Source of the DNA: Incurvaria masculella
Lineage: Eukaryota; Arthropoda; Insecta; Lepidoptera; Incurvariidae
Assembly: GCA_946894095.1 (NCBI GenBank)
Contig: OX335647.2
Location: forward strand, 20,726,001 to 20,790,000
Direction: 5' to 3'
Length of the DNA stretch: 64,000 nucleotides
In this document: piece after piece, positions 1 to 11,702 of the stretch
How positions within the stretch are numbered: position 1 is the stretch's first letter
Layout: each line of letters opens with the position of its first letter
Notes under the pieces: generated by a model
The model's database searches: none
What the model was told of the DNA's origin: nothing
The model's input: the letters and a program-made list of their open reading frames with translations, nothing else
Translations under genes and position numbers: made by a program

Positions 1-1982
1 AACAAAAAGTAAAAATAAAAAATAAAAATATGAAAATGACAAGAAAGTGGCTATGCTGCCCCTATACCGCTACTTACTCAATGGCTAGGTTAACAGTTTT
101 GTATATTTACATTATGTATGTAACATCATGCTGAAAGTTGTGGCAAATGTTGAGACTGTTTTAGCTAAGCGGGAGGTGGTTTCAGAAAACATGCTGATTG
201 ATTACCTACATGTATAGTATATTTATTTTGCGTCTTCCTTATATTGAATTCTAATTTAGCAAATCACCTCTGGTGATATCCAAGTAATTTTTTATTGGGC
301 GCTGTTTACACATTCAGTTGTAAAGTTCCTGCTAGAATCCAGTCAATTTATCTTAATTTGAAAATACATTTGCTTCAGGGATGATTCTAGAACCTAAATT
401 AAAGTAGGAATACAGATAAAATTAATGAGAATCTGGTGTAAAATATGTAAGTAATACATATCCAAGTCTGAAATGGTTAGTTGAAATGTATTTATATTAC
501 ATAGTAAGTACCCAAGGCTTATGCAATTTTAAAGAGAAAACTGAAAACAATCTGCACCTGAAACTATGGAAAGAGAGGTCCATATGGATCTTGCTATTCT
601 CCTTTACTTATTAATTATTTGCACCTAGAATATCACCACTGAAGTTCAATTTTCCCTAATAATACTGCATCACTTAGGTGATTGATTAAATTTATAAACT
701 AGCTTTGCGACCCGAGTATGACATACACTTCTAGACATATTTAATACAGGGAATCGTGATATGCATGTTTCTTTGTTATTTTAAGAAATTCTTTGTTATT
801 GTGATTTGTTCCTGTATAAATTGTTGATGACCTATACTGGAGTATAGGATATAATACTTTTTACTTTGATAAATAACATCATTGAAACCAATTGCAGGGG
901 AATATACTGATAATATATATAATAATTAGGAATCCAACGATAGCTTCACATTTTACTTTCTTCCTTATATCTAGAACTTTAAATGGTGCTGTAAATATAA
1001 TTAAACTTATCCGCCTGTATTTAAACTGTTTTAAGGTGCGAAATCATAAATATTGAAACTTGTAAATGTTTTTAACCCAAGATTTTTGAAGCTTTCCCTT
1101 ACTTTTGTTTAACATTTGGTTTTCTTAGGCGTATATGGCTTTACTCTTAAATAAAGGACCTGTAAATAATGTTGTCCCCGCATTCGCAGCAATATCTTGT
1201 TTTGTTCGTAAAACAAATTAAGTTTTGAGCTGATTTTTAAATAGGTAGTTGAGAGTAATTGGCCCAAATCTAGCAGAGATTTTTTCACAGAAACATACTT
1301 TGGTTAGAGAAGATGAGTAATGTACACTCAAGTAAATAATTACACATCGGCCAACAAGGCTGAAACAAGTACAATTTGTCTTTCCTTGAATTTTTGCCAT
1401 GATTGCATTTCGTTACACTGTTTGTAAGTTTTATTTTTAGTTCAGTGGAACTAAGTATTTTTACTTTGAAATAAAAGCTATTTATTAAAATATTTTTTTA
1501 CTAAACCCTTCTTGGTGGCATTTTCAGGAGCAACAGAACGCACAGAAGTTTTGCTTATTGCAAGTAACTTCAATAACCGTTGACACAATGATCCAAACTT
1601 TTGCAATCGTTACCTTTTTACCAGACAAAGATATTAAATTACTTGTTTCTAAATTAAAGTAAAATCTAATATTCTATCAAGTAAAAGTTCAAAGTGACTT
1701 TCAACAAATAATGATATTTGTAGAAATGTTTGCTCCAAATGTAGAAATATTTACATAAGATAATGTTTACCAGACCAGCCATTTGAGAGAGCCCTGAAAA
1801 ATAACGAAAGAAATGAAACATTTCGGATGAACTACAATGATAAGGTTATTTTTTAGTTTTTAAGGTCCTATGTTCATTTCATGTCCTACCTTAACTTACG
1901 AACCAACAGTACGGGAATGGAATTCCTTCTCACTTCCGGGCTCCCAAGCGCCGAACCATTATCATTTGATGTTTTTTTTAAG

Positions 1983-2220
1983 CTACCTGACATGGATGGC
2001 TAATACTAGAAAACTACAGTTACGATATTAGCCCGATACACCACATTCCCGAAGGAATTAGGTTCCAGGCCAGGATCTTCCCAACATTGCTGCTTCGACC
2101 ATATTTTCATCCAATGCAACGGTACCAACCTGGGTGGGCTTTAACCCTACCACCTAGCAGGGGAACGGGACCTACAGTTTTACGTGGATTTCGAACCATG
2201 GAGCATCACTGAAACCTCCA
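1983..2220 (-). mobile_element. tRNA-derived SINE, 5'-truncated copy
   Basis: It shares the SINE body seen complete at 26505..26913 and 44418..44771: the segment reading (plus strand) GACATGGATGGCTAATAC, then a stretch around CCCGAAGGAATTAGG, then the CCTACCACCTAG block. Here it lies on the minus strand and lacks the tRNA-like head. It is diverged and probably old. Confidence 0.6.
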
Positions 2221-2447
2221 ACATGTGGCAATAGGACTGTAAGCATCAGAATATTACGCTGTGCATAGAAACCTAGTTTACAAATAATTTTAATAGCACT
2301 GTTGCAATTTAATCAATGTTTGATTTTTAATATCAGGCAATAACAGTCTCTACAGTCAAATGACAGCAAAATGAAAATCTTCGTGTTTTATTTTTTCCTG
2401 TGATTTTTGGAAAGACACATAATTCTTGAGATACTTTTTGAGATTAC

Positions 2448-2545
2448 CGCGGTCGTTAGACATGTTTGAAAAATGTTACGTCTTTTCACGCGGCAGGAAG
2501 AGACATAGAGAATGTCTCTTCCTGCCGTCATTTTTCAAACACACA
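2448..2545. repeat. Foldback repeat with 16-bp perfect stem
   Basis: Outer arms ATGTTTGAAAAATG and its complement enclose a perfect inner hairpin, with CGGCAGGAAGAGACAT at 2491..2506 and its complement ending at 2527. The same outer sequence, preceded by ACCGCGGTCGTTAGAC, recurs at 23553..23748 with a longer stem. This is therefore a dispersed foldback family rather than a unique hairpin. Confidence 0.7.
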
Positions 2546-4093
2546 TAATTCTTGTCTGATATTAGATACTAAAATATCAAGTAAATGAAAACAGTGGTTT
2601 TCAAATGAATATAAGCGTATTATTGCAAAATAACTAAAATATGCCAGTCCCAGTTTACGTTTTCCTCAAACATGCCCAAAAACTAAAAAAATTATGTCTT
2701 CTGTAGCACCATCCTATTTCTTTGGGTAGCACAATCTATGATAGCACCCCATACCACTAGTATGAGCCAAAAGGGTAATTCTGTACATGAAACTATTATT
2801 TTATTTTTAAATGTAATGTTTGACATGTCCGAGGTGTTCCTGGTGTGCCTATAGATAAAAATAATTTAAATGAGCATCTTTCGTTTCAAAGATTTAAAAA
2901 AAAATCCATACATGAGAATGTATGGGATTTTTCTCTTTAAAAACAATGTTGCACAAAAGATACTCAGTTTCATGAACCGAATCAACTTCCGGCTCGTAAT
3001 ACGTATAATCTCTGGCGACTTCTTTCCGAAAATGTTTGGCAAAAATAAAACTTAGGACTGTAGATGATTTTGGTTGCTTGAGTAGCTCATCGCTTCTATT
3101 GGGCTCAAATAAAAAAAAAAAAGTTAAAGTAAAACTTGTTCACAGTTCACACATTTAATTTAAGAAATACATACATGCAGTTATTTTCTTATAAATGAAT
3201 TTACTACGCAAAGTTTTCAGAAATCTTTACAATGTTAAGGCAATTGAATGGCATTGAATCAATATCGACCGGAAAGGTCACCGAAACCGGAAACACCGGT
3301 CACGGAAACAAAACCCTAATAAAAAAGGCGAAGTTTTTCGAAATAAATATACTATTTTGGGACCAAGGAAAATCTAAAATCCACATAATCCCTTTTACAG
3401 TAAAATAAAAGAATGTTATACTTAGTGTTAACTTGAAACAAGACTTTTTAAACATTGTTCGCTTCCGTTTTGGCATTATTGTTAGAAGACGGAATTCGAA
3501 ATAAACAAACAAGCAATAACCACTAACACGCGAGCGCGTTTTGTATTGTTTTTCGACTAAAGTTTGCTGTCGAGATGAGGGCAGGAGGCACATAAACAAA
3601 TAGGCATTGTCAGGTCATATTGACGCCCCCATCTCGCTTCAATCGATAACCCACGATGCTCAGGGCTATAAAATATGAGTCCGGATAACCGGTGAACAGA
3701 TAATCATTGTTCTATTGTACCTACATTCAAAATAAATTCGTACATGTCGTCAAAGCGCAAAAAAATCAAGTTTTTATGTGATGGTTCAGTTTAATTCTGT
3801 AACAATAAATGACCAAGATTTTAATATGCTAGCAATTCCAAATAATAATAATTTCTACATCTGACACATACGCATTCATAAGTTCGATGTCTCAATGTGG
3901 ACATCTTGCGTTTATATTTCGAAAGTTCACAAACACTTAACCTATTACAATCAGGATGTAGCAAGACATTCCTTATTAGTATTTCTGAACACATAAATCA
4001 CTCCAATATTTTAACAAAGTGAGAACTGTTAGTGTCTATAAAACTATTTACATTAGGTACTAAAATACTTTAAAGATCTTGACTTTGCAATAT

Positions 4094-4099
4094 TTTATT
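4094..4099 (-). terminator. Possible poly(A) signal of RBM18
   Basis: AATAAA on the minus strand about 550 nt after the RBM18 stop codon. If it is used, the foldback MITE at 4220..4566 would lie inside the 3' UTR. No nearer AATAAA was seen. This is inferred from the motif only. Confidence 0.3.
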
Positions 4100-4219
4100 C
4101 ATAATGATCATTAATGTAAAGATATTTTTCTAGAAACAAAATAAGGTGTAATATGCTTGCACTACATATTTTTTGCATCAAGGTGCTAAAAGACATTAAT
4201 TAAGAAAAAAGATCCAATT

Positions 4220-4566
4220 ATCCAGTCTGAGTTCTCACCTAAATTGGCGTTTACGGCAAACCGATCGACTAGCGTTTTCTCCAAACTCGATACAAGTTTT
4301 TGCTAGATATTCTATGGTTTTACTTCTTCAAGCTGTCAAAGTCAAACGCGGACTTCCGATTTGTATGAAAACGAGGAGTGGACGTAAACCACAACGTCGA
4401 CGTATTTACGGCAGCGTTGAGTAAGCTGTCAAATCAAGCTCGGACTCGCAAATGTTAGTTCGCTTAACGACCGCTGCGCGCGCTCTTCAATTTCTCCACA
4501 CATTTGAAAACGCCAGTCGATCGGTTTGCCGTAACGCCAATTTAGGTGACAACTGAGACTACCGGC
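4220..4566. mobile_element. Foldback MITE, family c
   Basis: The ends are inverted copies around TCTCACCTAAATTGGCG, about 30 bp, followed inward by a second inverted block containing CCGATCGACTGGCG. Related copies lie at 26155..27330 (a nested cluster), 37970..38253 and 40990..41130. There is no coding capacity. This copy probably sits in the 3' UTR of RBM18. Confidence 0.7.
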
Positions 4567-4651
4567 TCCGATCAAATAACTATCCATAAGCAAGACAGTA
4601 AAACCTAAAACATGTAACAAACAATTTATCTATTCGTGCACTGATCCAACG

Positions 4652-7600
4652 TTATCTCTTTTTATGATAGGGGTGCCTCCGCCGCCAGTGATTGGCGGGC
4701 TTCTGTTGGGACTGCTTCGTCTGGTACTGAGCTATGATGGGTGCCTCTGTGGCCGCCAGTTTATTCACGACGAACTCATCCCCAGCGTTGAGGTTCTCCA
4801 TCATTTTGAGCTTCGCCTCGATGGACTGGATAGCGGTTTTTTTGCTCAGCTTCGGTTCCTGCTTGGAGTTGGTTCCCGCGAGCGCTGCAATGCCTAGCTC
4901 CGGCTTGGGCCTGTCCGCATCATCCTGTATTGCAGAAATAACATTGGGATATTAATGAGAACACAATATAATCAGCAGATATAATTTGGAGTTAAGTTGA
5001 TGAGTGCATACATTCATTTATTTTAAAATAAATGTTTGCTCATCTAAGCTGGAGTGCACCATCTCTGTTTAATGTTATTGTTAAGATATATCTGTCTTCT
5101 TTCTTCATATGTCATTAACTAAGTATTATTCGCTCAAAAGAGCTTTATTTGATCGAACTAGATGTCTGATGACCGTTGGCATTGTACAATTGTGTTTGGT
5201 TCATTGTACAATTGTGTTTGGTTTCTAAGTTGTAAGGCCTGAAAGTTCGAATATTTCGCGCGTTTTATACAATAACTTTGGTGGTTTATTACGCAATTAT
5301 AAAGTAAGAAAATCTCAAAAAGATTAGTCATCAGACATGGCTTATTTAATTAAGATTTATAATCTATTTGGTTTTTGTTAGATTTTTGACTACAGCGGTC
5401 GTGGTTTACTTTTAGCTATAAGTCGTTTTAAAATCAAAATTTTCGTAAATCTTACCAAATCATACACTATGCACATTATCTTTTTTGTGGACATGTTGCA
5501 TCTTCCTCATCACGGAGCCTGTCTTTCTCTTTGAAACAGAGAAGATCCCAGAGCGCAACAGCACTGTTTTTTAGTGCCCGCGAATGAGTTAGTCCCGCCG
5601 GGTTGGGCCACCTTAACTAAGGATAGATATATCTTCACATTAAAATTAACCAGAGACAAGGCACCCCAGCCTTGCTGAGATTCAAAGACAGTGACATTAC
5701 GTCGAAATTGACAATCGGAAGACTTGAGGATAGTCTCAAGACCCAATCTCAGCGGTAGTGTCCTAATGTGCATTGTCGCTCTTAGGACCTTTTTCACCTA
5801 CTACTTAGCTTAATCGCCACATATTAAAGGCCTTTCTTAGCAGCTTGCAATCAATACCAGTACATGTTAATCAGGACTTTAGTAATAAACGCCCTTTAAG
5901 TGTTGATTAAAATTAATCAGCACTTGGTAAAAATCATGCTTAGCGAACAAGAAAGGATGCGAGTGGCGATTGAAACTCATTCTTATGGCGGTAGCGAAGC
6001 CACTTTTTTGTAAAAATGTATGCATTGACAGTATCACCGGCCAGTGAGTTCACTTAAGAATTCGATCACTACTGATGTTCTCAAATTCCATTAGACACGT
6101 AAGAACTTCACAGGACGCTATTTGGTGCGACGAACATTCGATGTTGAGCGTTTTCCGAATTCGCAAGGGAACTAACTAGAGGTAGTGCATTTAAACTAAC
6201 ACATTGTTACCGTCGGTGAAGGTAAAAAGTTATTGCACACTGGGAAACAGTGAATATGCAAATACATATTAAGAGGGTAAACCTAGGATCTTATAGAAAT
6301 CGTAAGAGTGCATTGTCATTTAAAACAATTCAATGGCAGTTGCAGCCCGTAACCTAGTGGTTAAAGCCTGTGGTCTCTTGTGTCTATAAAGTTATATTTA
6401 GGGTTTTTTTACGTTAAGCGTGACATATGGAGTATGCCAGGACCTCACATAAGAGGTGCCCGATGAAGCCTATGGGCTTCCGAATTATCAAGGGGGCTGT
6501 GAAAAACCATGCTGGCCGGCCAGATGTCTTTTTACATCATGTTTGAAGGATCCCGGGCTGTACTTTGGGGGTAAAACCTTAGCAGGGAATCAATTCCATA
6601 CGTTACCGACCCTAAACATTAAGGATCTATAGGATCGGTTGGTTCTTTTTTTTTATGTCGACAGTGAAGTGGTAAAGAAGGTCAAAGTGGCAATGAGACA
6701 TAGTCCGTGTTTTAATGTAACCGTGACCATGAAGGGAAGGTCTTTGCATGGCACCTAGTTCTAATATAGTGTGTTGGACAAATATCATGACATTAGGTGT
6801 GCATTAGCCGTCCATATAATCCCATAAAAAATACTTTCTGCAGCATCTAGCACATAATATATTTATGATACATTAAAAAAGGAGCTATTTAATGTTGTCA
6901 GATATTTAAATCTTTCAAATGAGCAAATTACAAACCATGGCTGTGTTCTTGGCAAATTTGACACAGAGTTTCTTGATTCCGAGCAGCTGCCCATTGAGGG
7001 AGGTCATGGCGGTAAGCGCGTCGGAGCGCTGCCGGTACGTGACGAAAGCGAAGCCGCGCGGCTGCCCTGCGTTGGGGCCGCTGCGGTGAAACAGCATGTC
7101 CAGCTTCTCGATGCAGCCATACACGCGAACCATTTTCAGTAGTTGATACCGGTAATGAGATATCTCTGTTAGACTTATGAAATATTTTGTTTTAATTGAA
7201 AGATAGCTGACTTTGCATAAAAGCTTATGGTTTTTACTGTGCGATGTCGCTCTAGACAAACGGTATTCGGACTGTGCGGGTCTTACGATGTTTCTGCTGA
7301 TAAATATGTCTTACCCACAAGGAACATTCCCATACCAATGTGTGTACTGCTATGTGAATGATTCTGGTTAAAAACAGTGGCCTGATTACCAAGGTCTCAC
7401 TAATTGGGCTAGTTGCGTGAATTTTTTATTGCCTTAAAAATCACATGTATAGAATAAAATAATCATCTCTATCTAAAGTATTCATTTTAAGGGTTCCGTA
7501 TCCAAAGACTGCTAAACGGAACCCTATTACTAAGCCTCCGCTGTCCGTCCGTCCATCCATCCATCAGTCCAACCGTCCGTCTGTCACAGGACTGTATCTC

Positions 7601-10154
7601 ATGAACCGAAATAGTTAGACAGCTGCAATTTTCACAGAATGTGTAAATATAAAAAAAACTAATAAAAAAAAGGTGCCACCATACAAGACACGTGATTTCT
7701 TTGGGTCAAATCTTTTATAATGGTATGGAACCCTTCATGTGCGAGTCCGACTCGCACTTGGCTGGTTTTTTTTATTATTTATTTACACTTTACACTTTAC
7801 ACAATATGGGAAGGGGGTCCATAACATGTTGCCCCATCCCTGCCCGACCAGCCAATGACTTATGCATTACCGATAACACCAAAAGTACAAGCTGGAATGA
7901 ATATGGGTCGTTTAATGCTCAAAACTCTTATGTCCAACTGGGGACACTCCTAACAAGTCATTAGTAGTTTCCCCATTTATCAGCAAGAGCGGAATGCAAA
8001 AAAATACTTTTTATTTGGTAGTATTTCAAATCAGTTGCAACTATAGTGAAAAAGATGTTTGCTGGCGGACTTATGAGACCAATTTTAGTAAATTTCAAAC
8101 AGAAAAAAATCAAAATAGTTAAACGCATGAGGGCTTAATCAAGTTTTAGGATTCTGTTTAGAATTGAAAGTAAGGATATTTTTAAAACATGTTCACGAAT
8201 GAGCCAGCTTTTAGAATAAACGTGTATTTCTATTGTTAGTTTAAGAAAAGGTAGTAAGCTGCTTTGTTTCTTGCTTCTTTGCACCACAAAGTTTAAGATC
8301 GATTAACCCTATAGATTCCGTAGGTATTTCTTGCGCATGCCAGTTTTGCCCTACTTTCGTCCTTTGCAATAAGGATGTAATATTCAGGGAGGTCACGACA
8401 TTTTTGGTCACGATAAGGTAAATGGCTGAATCTGGGTTCACATGTTAAGAGACCAACCCTCTGATGCTAAATATGTCGGTCTGCCCGTGCCAAGTGGTTG
8501 CGTTATCTAGATTGGCTATATAAAATCGATGCTGGTATGTACCTGCTGATGAATATACTGATTGTCTGGAAACATTGATGCCTATTAATTATGCAACAAT
8601 AACCAGTCGGTTTTTTAATTAAATACTTAAATATACCTTGAGTTATATCTGTATCCTAAATCGCCTATAACTACGAAATGCAACCAAATGTTTGTTCAGT
8701 TTTTGTATTGCCAAGCAAGTATGTACTGATACTTTCATGCTTCGGTATTTGCATCCATTTACCTTATCATATATATTGCTTGTCACCATAACTAGTTTTT
8801 CAGACGCATTATCTACGTAACGCAACCACTTGGCACAGGCAGACTGACACATTCAGCTTCAGAGGGTTGGTCTTTATCCCATGATACCCGTTTCAGCCAT
8901 TTACGTTATCGTTACCATTTTTGTCGCGACCTCCTAGTCTATAAGAAAAGTGTCGGTCCCCTTAGGTGGTAGGCTTAAGCCCGCCTGGTTTGCTACCACC
9001 GGATTGGATGAAACTATGGTCGAAACGGCAATGAAAAATCGTCCGTGTTTTTGGTCCATTTCAGTGTAGCCGTGCTCATAAAGGGAAGGTTCTGGCATGG
9101 CACCTAATTCCTTAGGGGATGTGATCAATTGGGCCACTATCATGACGGTAGTTGTGTGGTATAAGCTATCCGTTTCAGGGTTCATAAAAAAAAATTTTTA
9201 CATCATTCATGTCTGCCCCGGAATAGAGATAATTTGAAATAACCCTAAATTGGCTCATATTACCAGAGTAACCAACCGATCAGACATCTACTCAACCCAA
9301 TTAATAAAATATAAGCTCCATCTCTATCACACAAACACAACCTACAAAGGATTATTTCTAAAATCAAGGAATCGAGGACCACTCGAGCACACACAAAACG
9401 CGAAAATATATATCGAGCTGTACATTTGTTCAATAAACGACCAATTTTATGCTATGAGCTGTTCCCATTTGGACACGTAATCACTTTGCTCAACAGTTTT
9501 GTTTTGTTTATCTGAATTAAAATACATACTCATTAATTCGGACATCCAAGTTGCCGATCCACAATCGTTTATCACAGATATCACTGTGTTGAATTGGCTC
9601 CAAGTGCAAAGGTATCTAAAAATAAAACAAAAATATTATGAGCATGCTCAGCACGCAAATAGACTTTGTAACATTGATTTTAGTGATAGTGGTAGACCAA
9701 TTTATAATTAAGGAAAAACAAACCGTAGCTTCATCCATTCTGTGAATGAGAATTCACCATTCACCGGATTTCAATTTCAATGCATGGAGCCAGCTGTCAC
9801 AGCTAGCAACAATCGTTGGATAAATGTGTAGGACTCATTCTACTCCTTGTTAAATGGTCGTAGAATGCGTTGCAATTTTAGATATTCTTCGGTTTCCTGT
9901 AACCCAACGTTATACCCAGTGCTGGTTGGTTACACTGATATCGATTATTCGCTTTCGTTGGCGTTCAGAAGTGATCGATTCAATCTGACGTTTATTCGCG
10001 ACTTGCCAGGCGAACTGAAATTTACCAGTTACGAAATTAAATTTCCGTGATTAATTCAATCGCACGCGTGTTTACTCGTCAAGAACCAAATAAAATAAAT
10101 ATACACACTCACGTTGAGTTGAGAGGCCTTTGATATACAAATAATACAAACCAT
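4652..10154 (-). CDS. RBM18: RNA-binding protein 18 (single RRM)
   Basis: RBM18 is a small, poorly characterised RRM protein. Exons on the minus strand: 10154..10113 (first exon, tentative), 9615..9530, 7149..6936 and 4924..4652, giving 615 nt or 204 residues; as I recall, vertebrate RBM18 is about 190. Exon 2 carries the RNP2 strand RLWIGNLD. Exon 3 carries the rest of the RRM, with YQLLKMVRVYG and the RNP1 region GQPRGFAFVTY. Exon 4 carries the family's conserved tail IEAKLKMMENL and ends HKKR-stop. The exon 3/4 join (donor ATG|GTTTGT, acceptor ACAG|GATGAT) is in phase 0. Two points are uncertain. The expected exon 2/3 acceptor reads CG, not AG (separate entry). The start codon in exon 1 is chosen only because it gives phase 0 into a strong donor (CAAC|GTGAGT), and its peptide MVCIICISKASQLN is not recognisable. 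The gene is divergent from POLR2M. Confidence 0.85.
5096..5615 (-). mobile_element. MITE family h, partial
   Basis: It matches 18606..19155 and 29680..30081 in reverse orientation, including the terminal GGCCCAACCCGGCGGGACTA and the block GATCGAACTAGATGTCTGATG. The terminal inverted repeat at the left end is missing. The short reading frame across it is an artefact of the repeat. Confidence 0.7.
6590..6850 (+). mobile_element. SINE 3' part, degenerate
   Basis: It retains AAGGGAAGGTC, then GGCATGGCACC or a near match, then GCCATCC-like sequence and a short A run. The tRNA-like head is absent. Confidence 0.45.
7149..7175 (-). other. RBM18: Non-canonical 3' splice site of RBM18 exon 3
   Basis: Homology predicts that exon 2 (ending AAT GA, donor GA|GTATGT) joins exon 3 at G TAT CAA CTA, giving NE-YQLLK as in the family. 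The two bases before that G on the minus strand are CG, not AG. A canonical in-frame alternative exists: donor TAT|GTATTT four bases downstream, with acceptor CAGAG| at about 7165. It would insert six residues (ISHYRY) in the loop before the first RRM helix. A base error, a mutation or real use of the alternative all fit. Confidence 0.6.
7489..7773 (+). mobile_element. GTCY-microsatellite-associated element (B family)
   Basis: It starts AGGGTTCCGTA, passes CCTCCGCTGTCCGTCCGTCC (the GTCY microsatellite) and ends GCGAGTCCGACTCGCAC followed by TTGGCTGG. Elements of this form are widespread in Lepidoptera and have been described as microsatellite-associated interspersed elements. Other copies: 23058..23360, 30842..31147, 44770..45067, 54297..54572, and part at about 21110..21265. 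Confidence 0.8.
8388..8943 (-). mobile_element. Foldback L element, copy 1
   Basis: Long inverted arms begin GGAGGTC(G/A)CGACA and run through the block ACCAACCCTCTGA and CCAAGTGGTTGCG. The non-coding centre is unrelated to protein. It is in reverse orientation relative to copies 32257..32809 and 49314..49864, with the same length to within a few bases. It is probably a non-autonomous DNA element. Confidence 0.8.
8944..9195 (+). mobile_element. SINE, headless copy
   Basis: It starts within the GGTCCCCTTAGGTGG block, continues through AAGGGAAGGTTCTGGCATGG and ends in a run of A after GGTTCATA. It abuts the L element directly. Confidence 0.7.
9616..10112. other. RBM18 intron 1 (if exon 1 is right)
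   Basis: No recognised repeat and no convincing coding sequence. It is bounded by the exon 1 donor GTGAGT and the exon 2 acceptor TTTTTAG on the minus strand. Confidence 0.4.
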
Positions 10155-10559
10155 AGATAATATAATATTACATACAAACGGCATTACGGCCGACGCCAAA
10201 GAGTATGAACGCTTCGCCGACGCACAGGGCCGACGCCGATTTATTTATTGACACAAAGAAAATGAAAACTCTGGCCGCGCACAGACTATTTATAGGAAGG
10301 GGACGATTCTGTGAGTCACAGACTAATAAGGGATTTGTGAGTCAACCAACGGCTTGTCAGTCTTTGGTCACCGTCGTAGTCATAATATAATGAAAAAATA
10401 TTCCTGTTGGGCTGGGCTGTAGACTGGATTGCTGCTTGTGTTTGCATATGGTTTACAGTAGTACAGAATCATGCAATAGAAGCTGCTGATAACACTTCGT
10501 TCTGTCTGACGCTACCAGCAGTAGCCGTAGCCACAAAGTTATCAAGCCTCGTTTAGAAT
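10155..10559. promoter_or_regulatory. Divergent promoter region RBM18/POLR2M
   Basis: This 405-bp interval separates the tentative RBM18 start (minus) from the POLR2M start (plus). It is less AT-rich than the flanks in places (for example ACGGCCGACGCC) and has no clear TATA box. A bidirectional housekeeping promoter is the simplest reading. The sequence CCATAGATAATATAATATTA at its left edge recurs at about 14581, so part of it is repeat-derived. Confidence 0.45.
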
Positions 10560-11519
10560 ATGACCGTCGGCGTTGCTGGCAGTATGTCGCGAAAGATCCC
10601 CGGTTTTCTCCCTCCGCCGCCAAGGGCCGAAATTGATGGCAGAGTAAAGAACCTGGACAAATTGACTAGTTCCGAGCTGTTAGAGCTTCGTGAAAGACAG
10701 CGTAAACTGCTGGATAATAAAGCGTTTATCTCTAAACTGCCTGACAAGGGAGAAAAGGTTCTTTCTTTCTGTCGAAAAATTGACGAGAAAATTAAGTGCA
10801 TACAGGAAGAGGAAACTGCACGCGAGATGCTGGAGAAGCTTAACTTGAACGCTCTAGACCGAAAGATCGTTCAGGATGTCGAATGGAAGGGGAGAATGGA
10901 CGCAAACAGTAACACTTATCTAGATTCTGACGATGACACCGATCCGGAAGATGTGCTACAAGTTCTTAGTCAAAGGTCAGAGCATGAACGCAAAGTAAAA
11001 ATATTGAGGGAAGAAAAACTTTTAGTCACGCATGAGGACTTAAAAGAAATTGGCCCTGAAAATCTCCAGCACGTAAAGTACATTGTTAGCAAAACAGAAA
11101 ACATAAAAAATCCTAAACTTTCTGGCCAATTCAAACCTTACAAAACCACCAAAACGGACGTCCACGATCCTAGAAAGGAGGGTTTAAGGAAAAAGCACAA
11201 ACACTGGGAAGTGACAGCGGCGACGCCACCACCATCACAACATGGTCCCGCTAAGGTTATCAGCATCGAAGAATCTTTGCAGCTTCAAATAGTTCAAAAT
11301 AAGCATCTTAAAGAGGTAGAGACGAGACATGCAGCCGAGAAGCTGATGTCGAAGGTCGGCTACCCAATTGGTGATATACCTTTGAGCACCGTCACCTCCG
11401 GACAGTACCGAGATGTGGATAGTGATAACTCTGAGGACTCAGATGGGGAACGGAGTGATAATGAAGTGCACGATGAGGAACCAGAAAGGGGTGGGGTTGT
11501 GTTTACGGTTATGAATTAG
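10560..11519 (+). CDS. POLR2M: RNA polymerase II subunit Gdown1 (GRINL1A/POLR2M)
   Basis: Gdown1 binds RNA polymerase II to form Pol II(G), blocks TFIIF action and makes transcription depend on Mediator. The product is 319 residues with no intron. Family signatures: SSELLELRERQRKLL near residues 37-51, SKLPDKGEKV at 58-67, ISIEESLQLQ at 234-243, a helical AAEKL segment near 258-262, and the C-terminal SGQYRDVDSDNSEDSD acidic tail at 280-295. The order and spacing match vertebrate GRINL1A. A second methionine at residue 9 (MSRKIPGF) is an alternative start. ATTAAA at 11671 is a plausible poly(A) signal, just before a MITE. The middle third is charged and low in similarity, as in the family. 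Confidence 0.93.
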   Translation: MTVGVAGSMSRKIPGFLPPPPRAEIDGRVKNLDKLTSSELLELRERQRKLLDNKAFISKLPDKGEKVLSFCRKIDEKIKCIQEEETAREMLEKLNLNALDRKIVQDVEWKGRMDANSNTYLDSDDDTDPEDVLQVLSQRSEHERKVKILREEKLLVTHEDLKEIGPENLQHVKYIVSKTENIKNPKLSGQFKPYKTTKTDVHDPRKEGLRKKHKHWEVTAATPPPSQHGPAKVISIEESLQLQIVQNKHLKEVETRHAAEKLMSKVGYPIGDIPLSTVTSGQYRDVDSDNSEDSDGERSDNEVHDEEPERGGVVFTVMN

Positions 11520-11670
11520 GCTGCTTTTTGAGGAGTTTACAAAGGAATCAGCAAGGTGCAGTTAGTATAATAGCTATGTAAGTTAAGTCTTTGAAGGAAC
11601 TGCAATATTGCATTATGTAGATACTATTAATTTAAAGTATTAGAATTTTGTGTAAAATATGTTTTATCAG

Positions 11671-11676
11671 ATTAAA
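11671..11676 (+). terminator. Likely poly(A) signal of POLR2M
   Basis: ATTAAA about 150 nt after the stop codon and about 25 nt before a MITE. No AATAAA precedes it. Confidence 0.4.
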
Positions 11677-11702
11677 TGAATGGGCACCTCGGCTCAGGTT
11701 TT

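Larger units (their letters stand above)
1..4219. other. Intergenic, no gene seen
   Basis: AT-rich DNA with only short chance reading frames. It contains a 5'-truncated minus-strand SINE at about 1983..2220 and a hairpin at 2448..2545. Around 2270..2700 there are weak matches to the MITE family with ends like GGCCCGTAAGC. An AATAAA on the minus strand at 4099..4094 may be the RBM18 polyadenylation signal. No exon with both splice sites and recognisable protein similarity was found on either strand. Confidence 0.6.
4925..6935. other. RBM18 intron 3: repeats only
   Basis: It holds a minus-oriented copy of MITE family h (about 5096..5615, end GGCCCAACCCGGCGGG inverted) and a short LINE 3' tail at about 6425..6525 on the minus strand, similar to 62135..62200. 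It also holds a degenerate SINE 3' part at about 6590..6850. No coding exon was seen. Confidence 0.6.
7150..9529. other. RBM18 intron 2: repeats only
   Basis: It holds a GTCY-type element (7489..7773), the foldback L element (8388..8943) and a headless SINE (about 8944..9195). The remaining sequence is AT-rich, with no conserved frame. Confidence 0.6.

Noticed and set aside
4664..4955. Plus-strand frames at 4664..4955 as a gene
   Set aside because: They are antisense to the RBM18 last exon, which has the conserved IEAKLKMM sequence.
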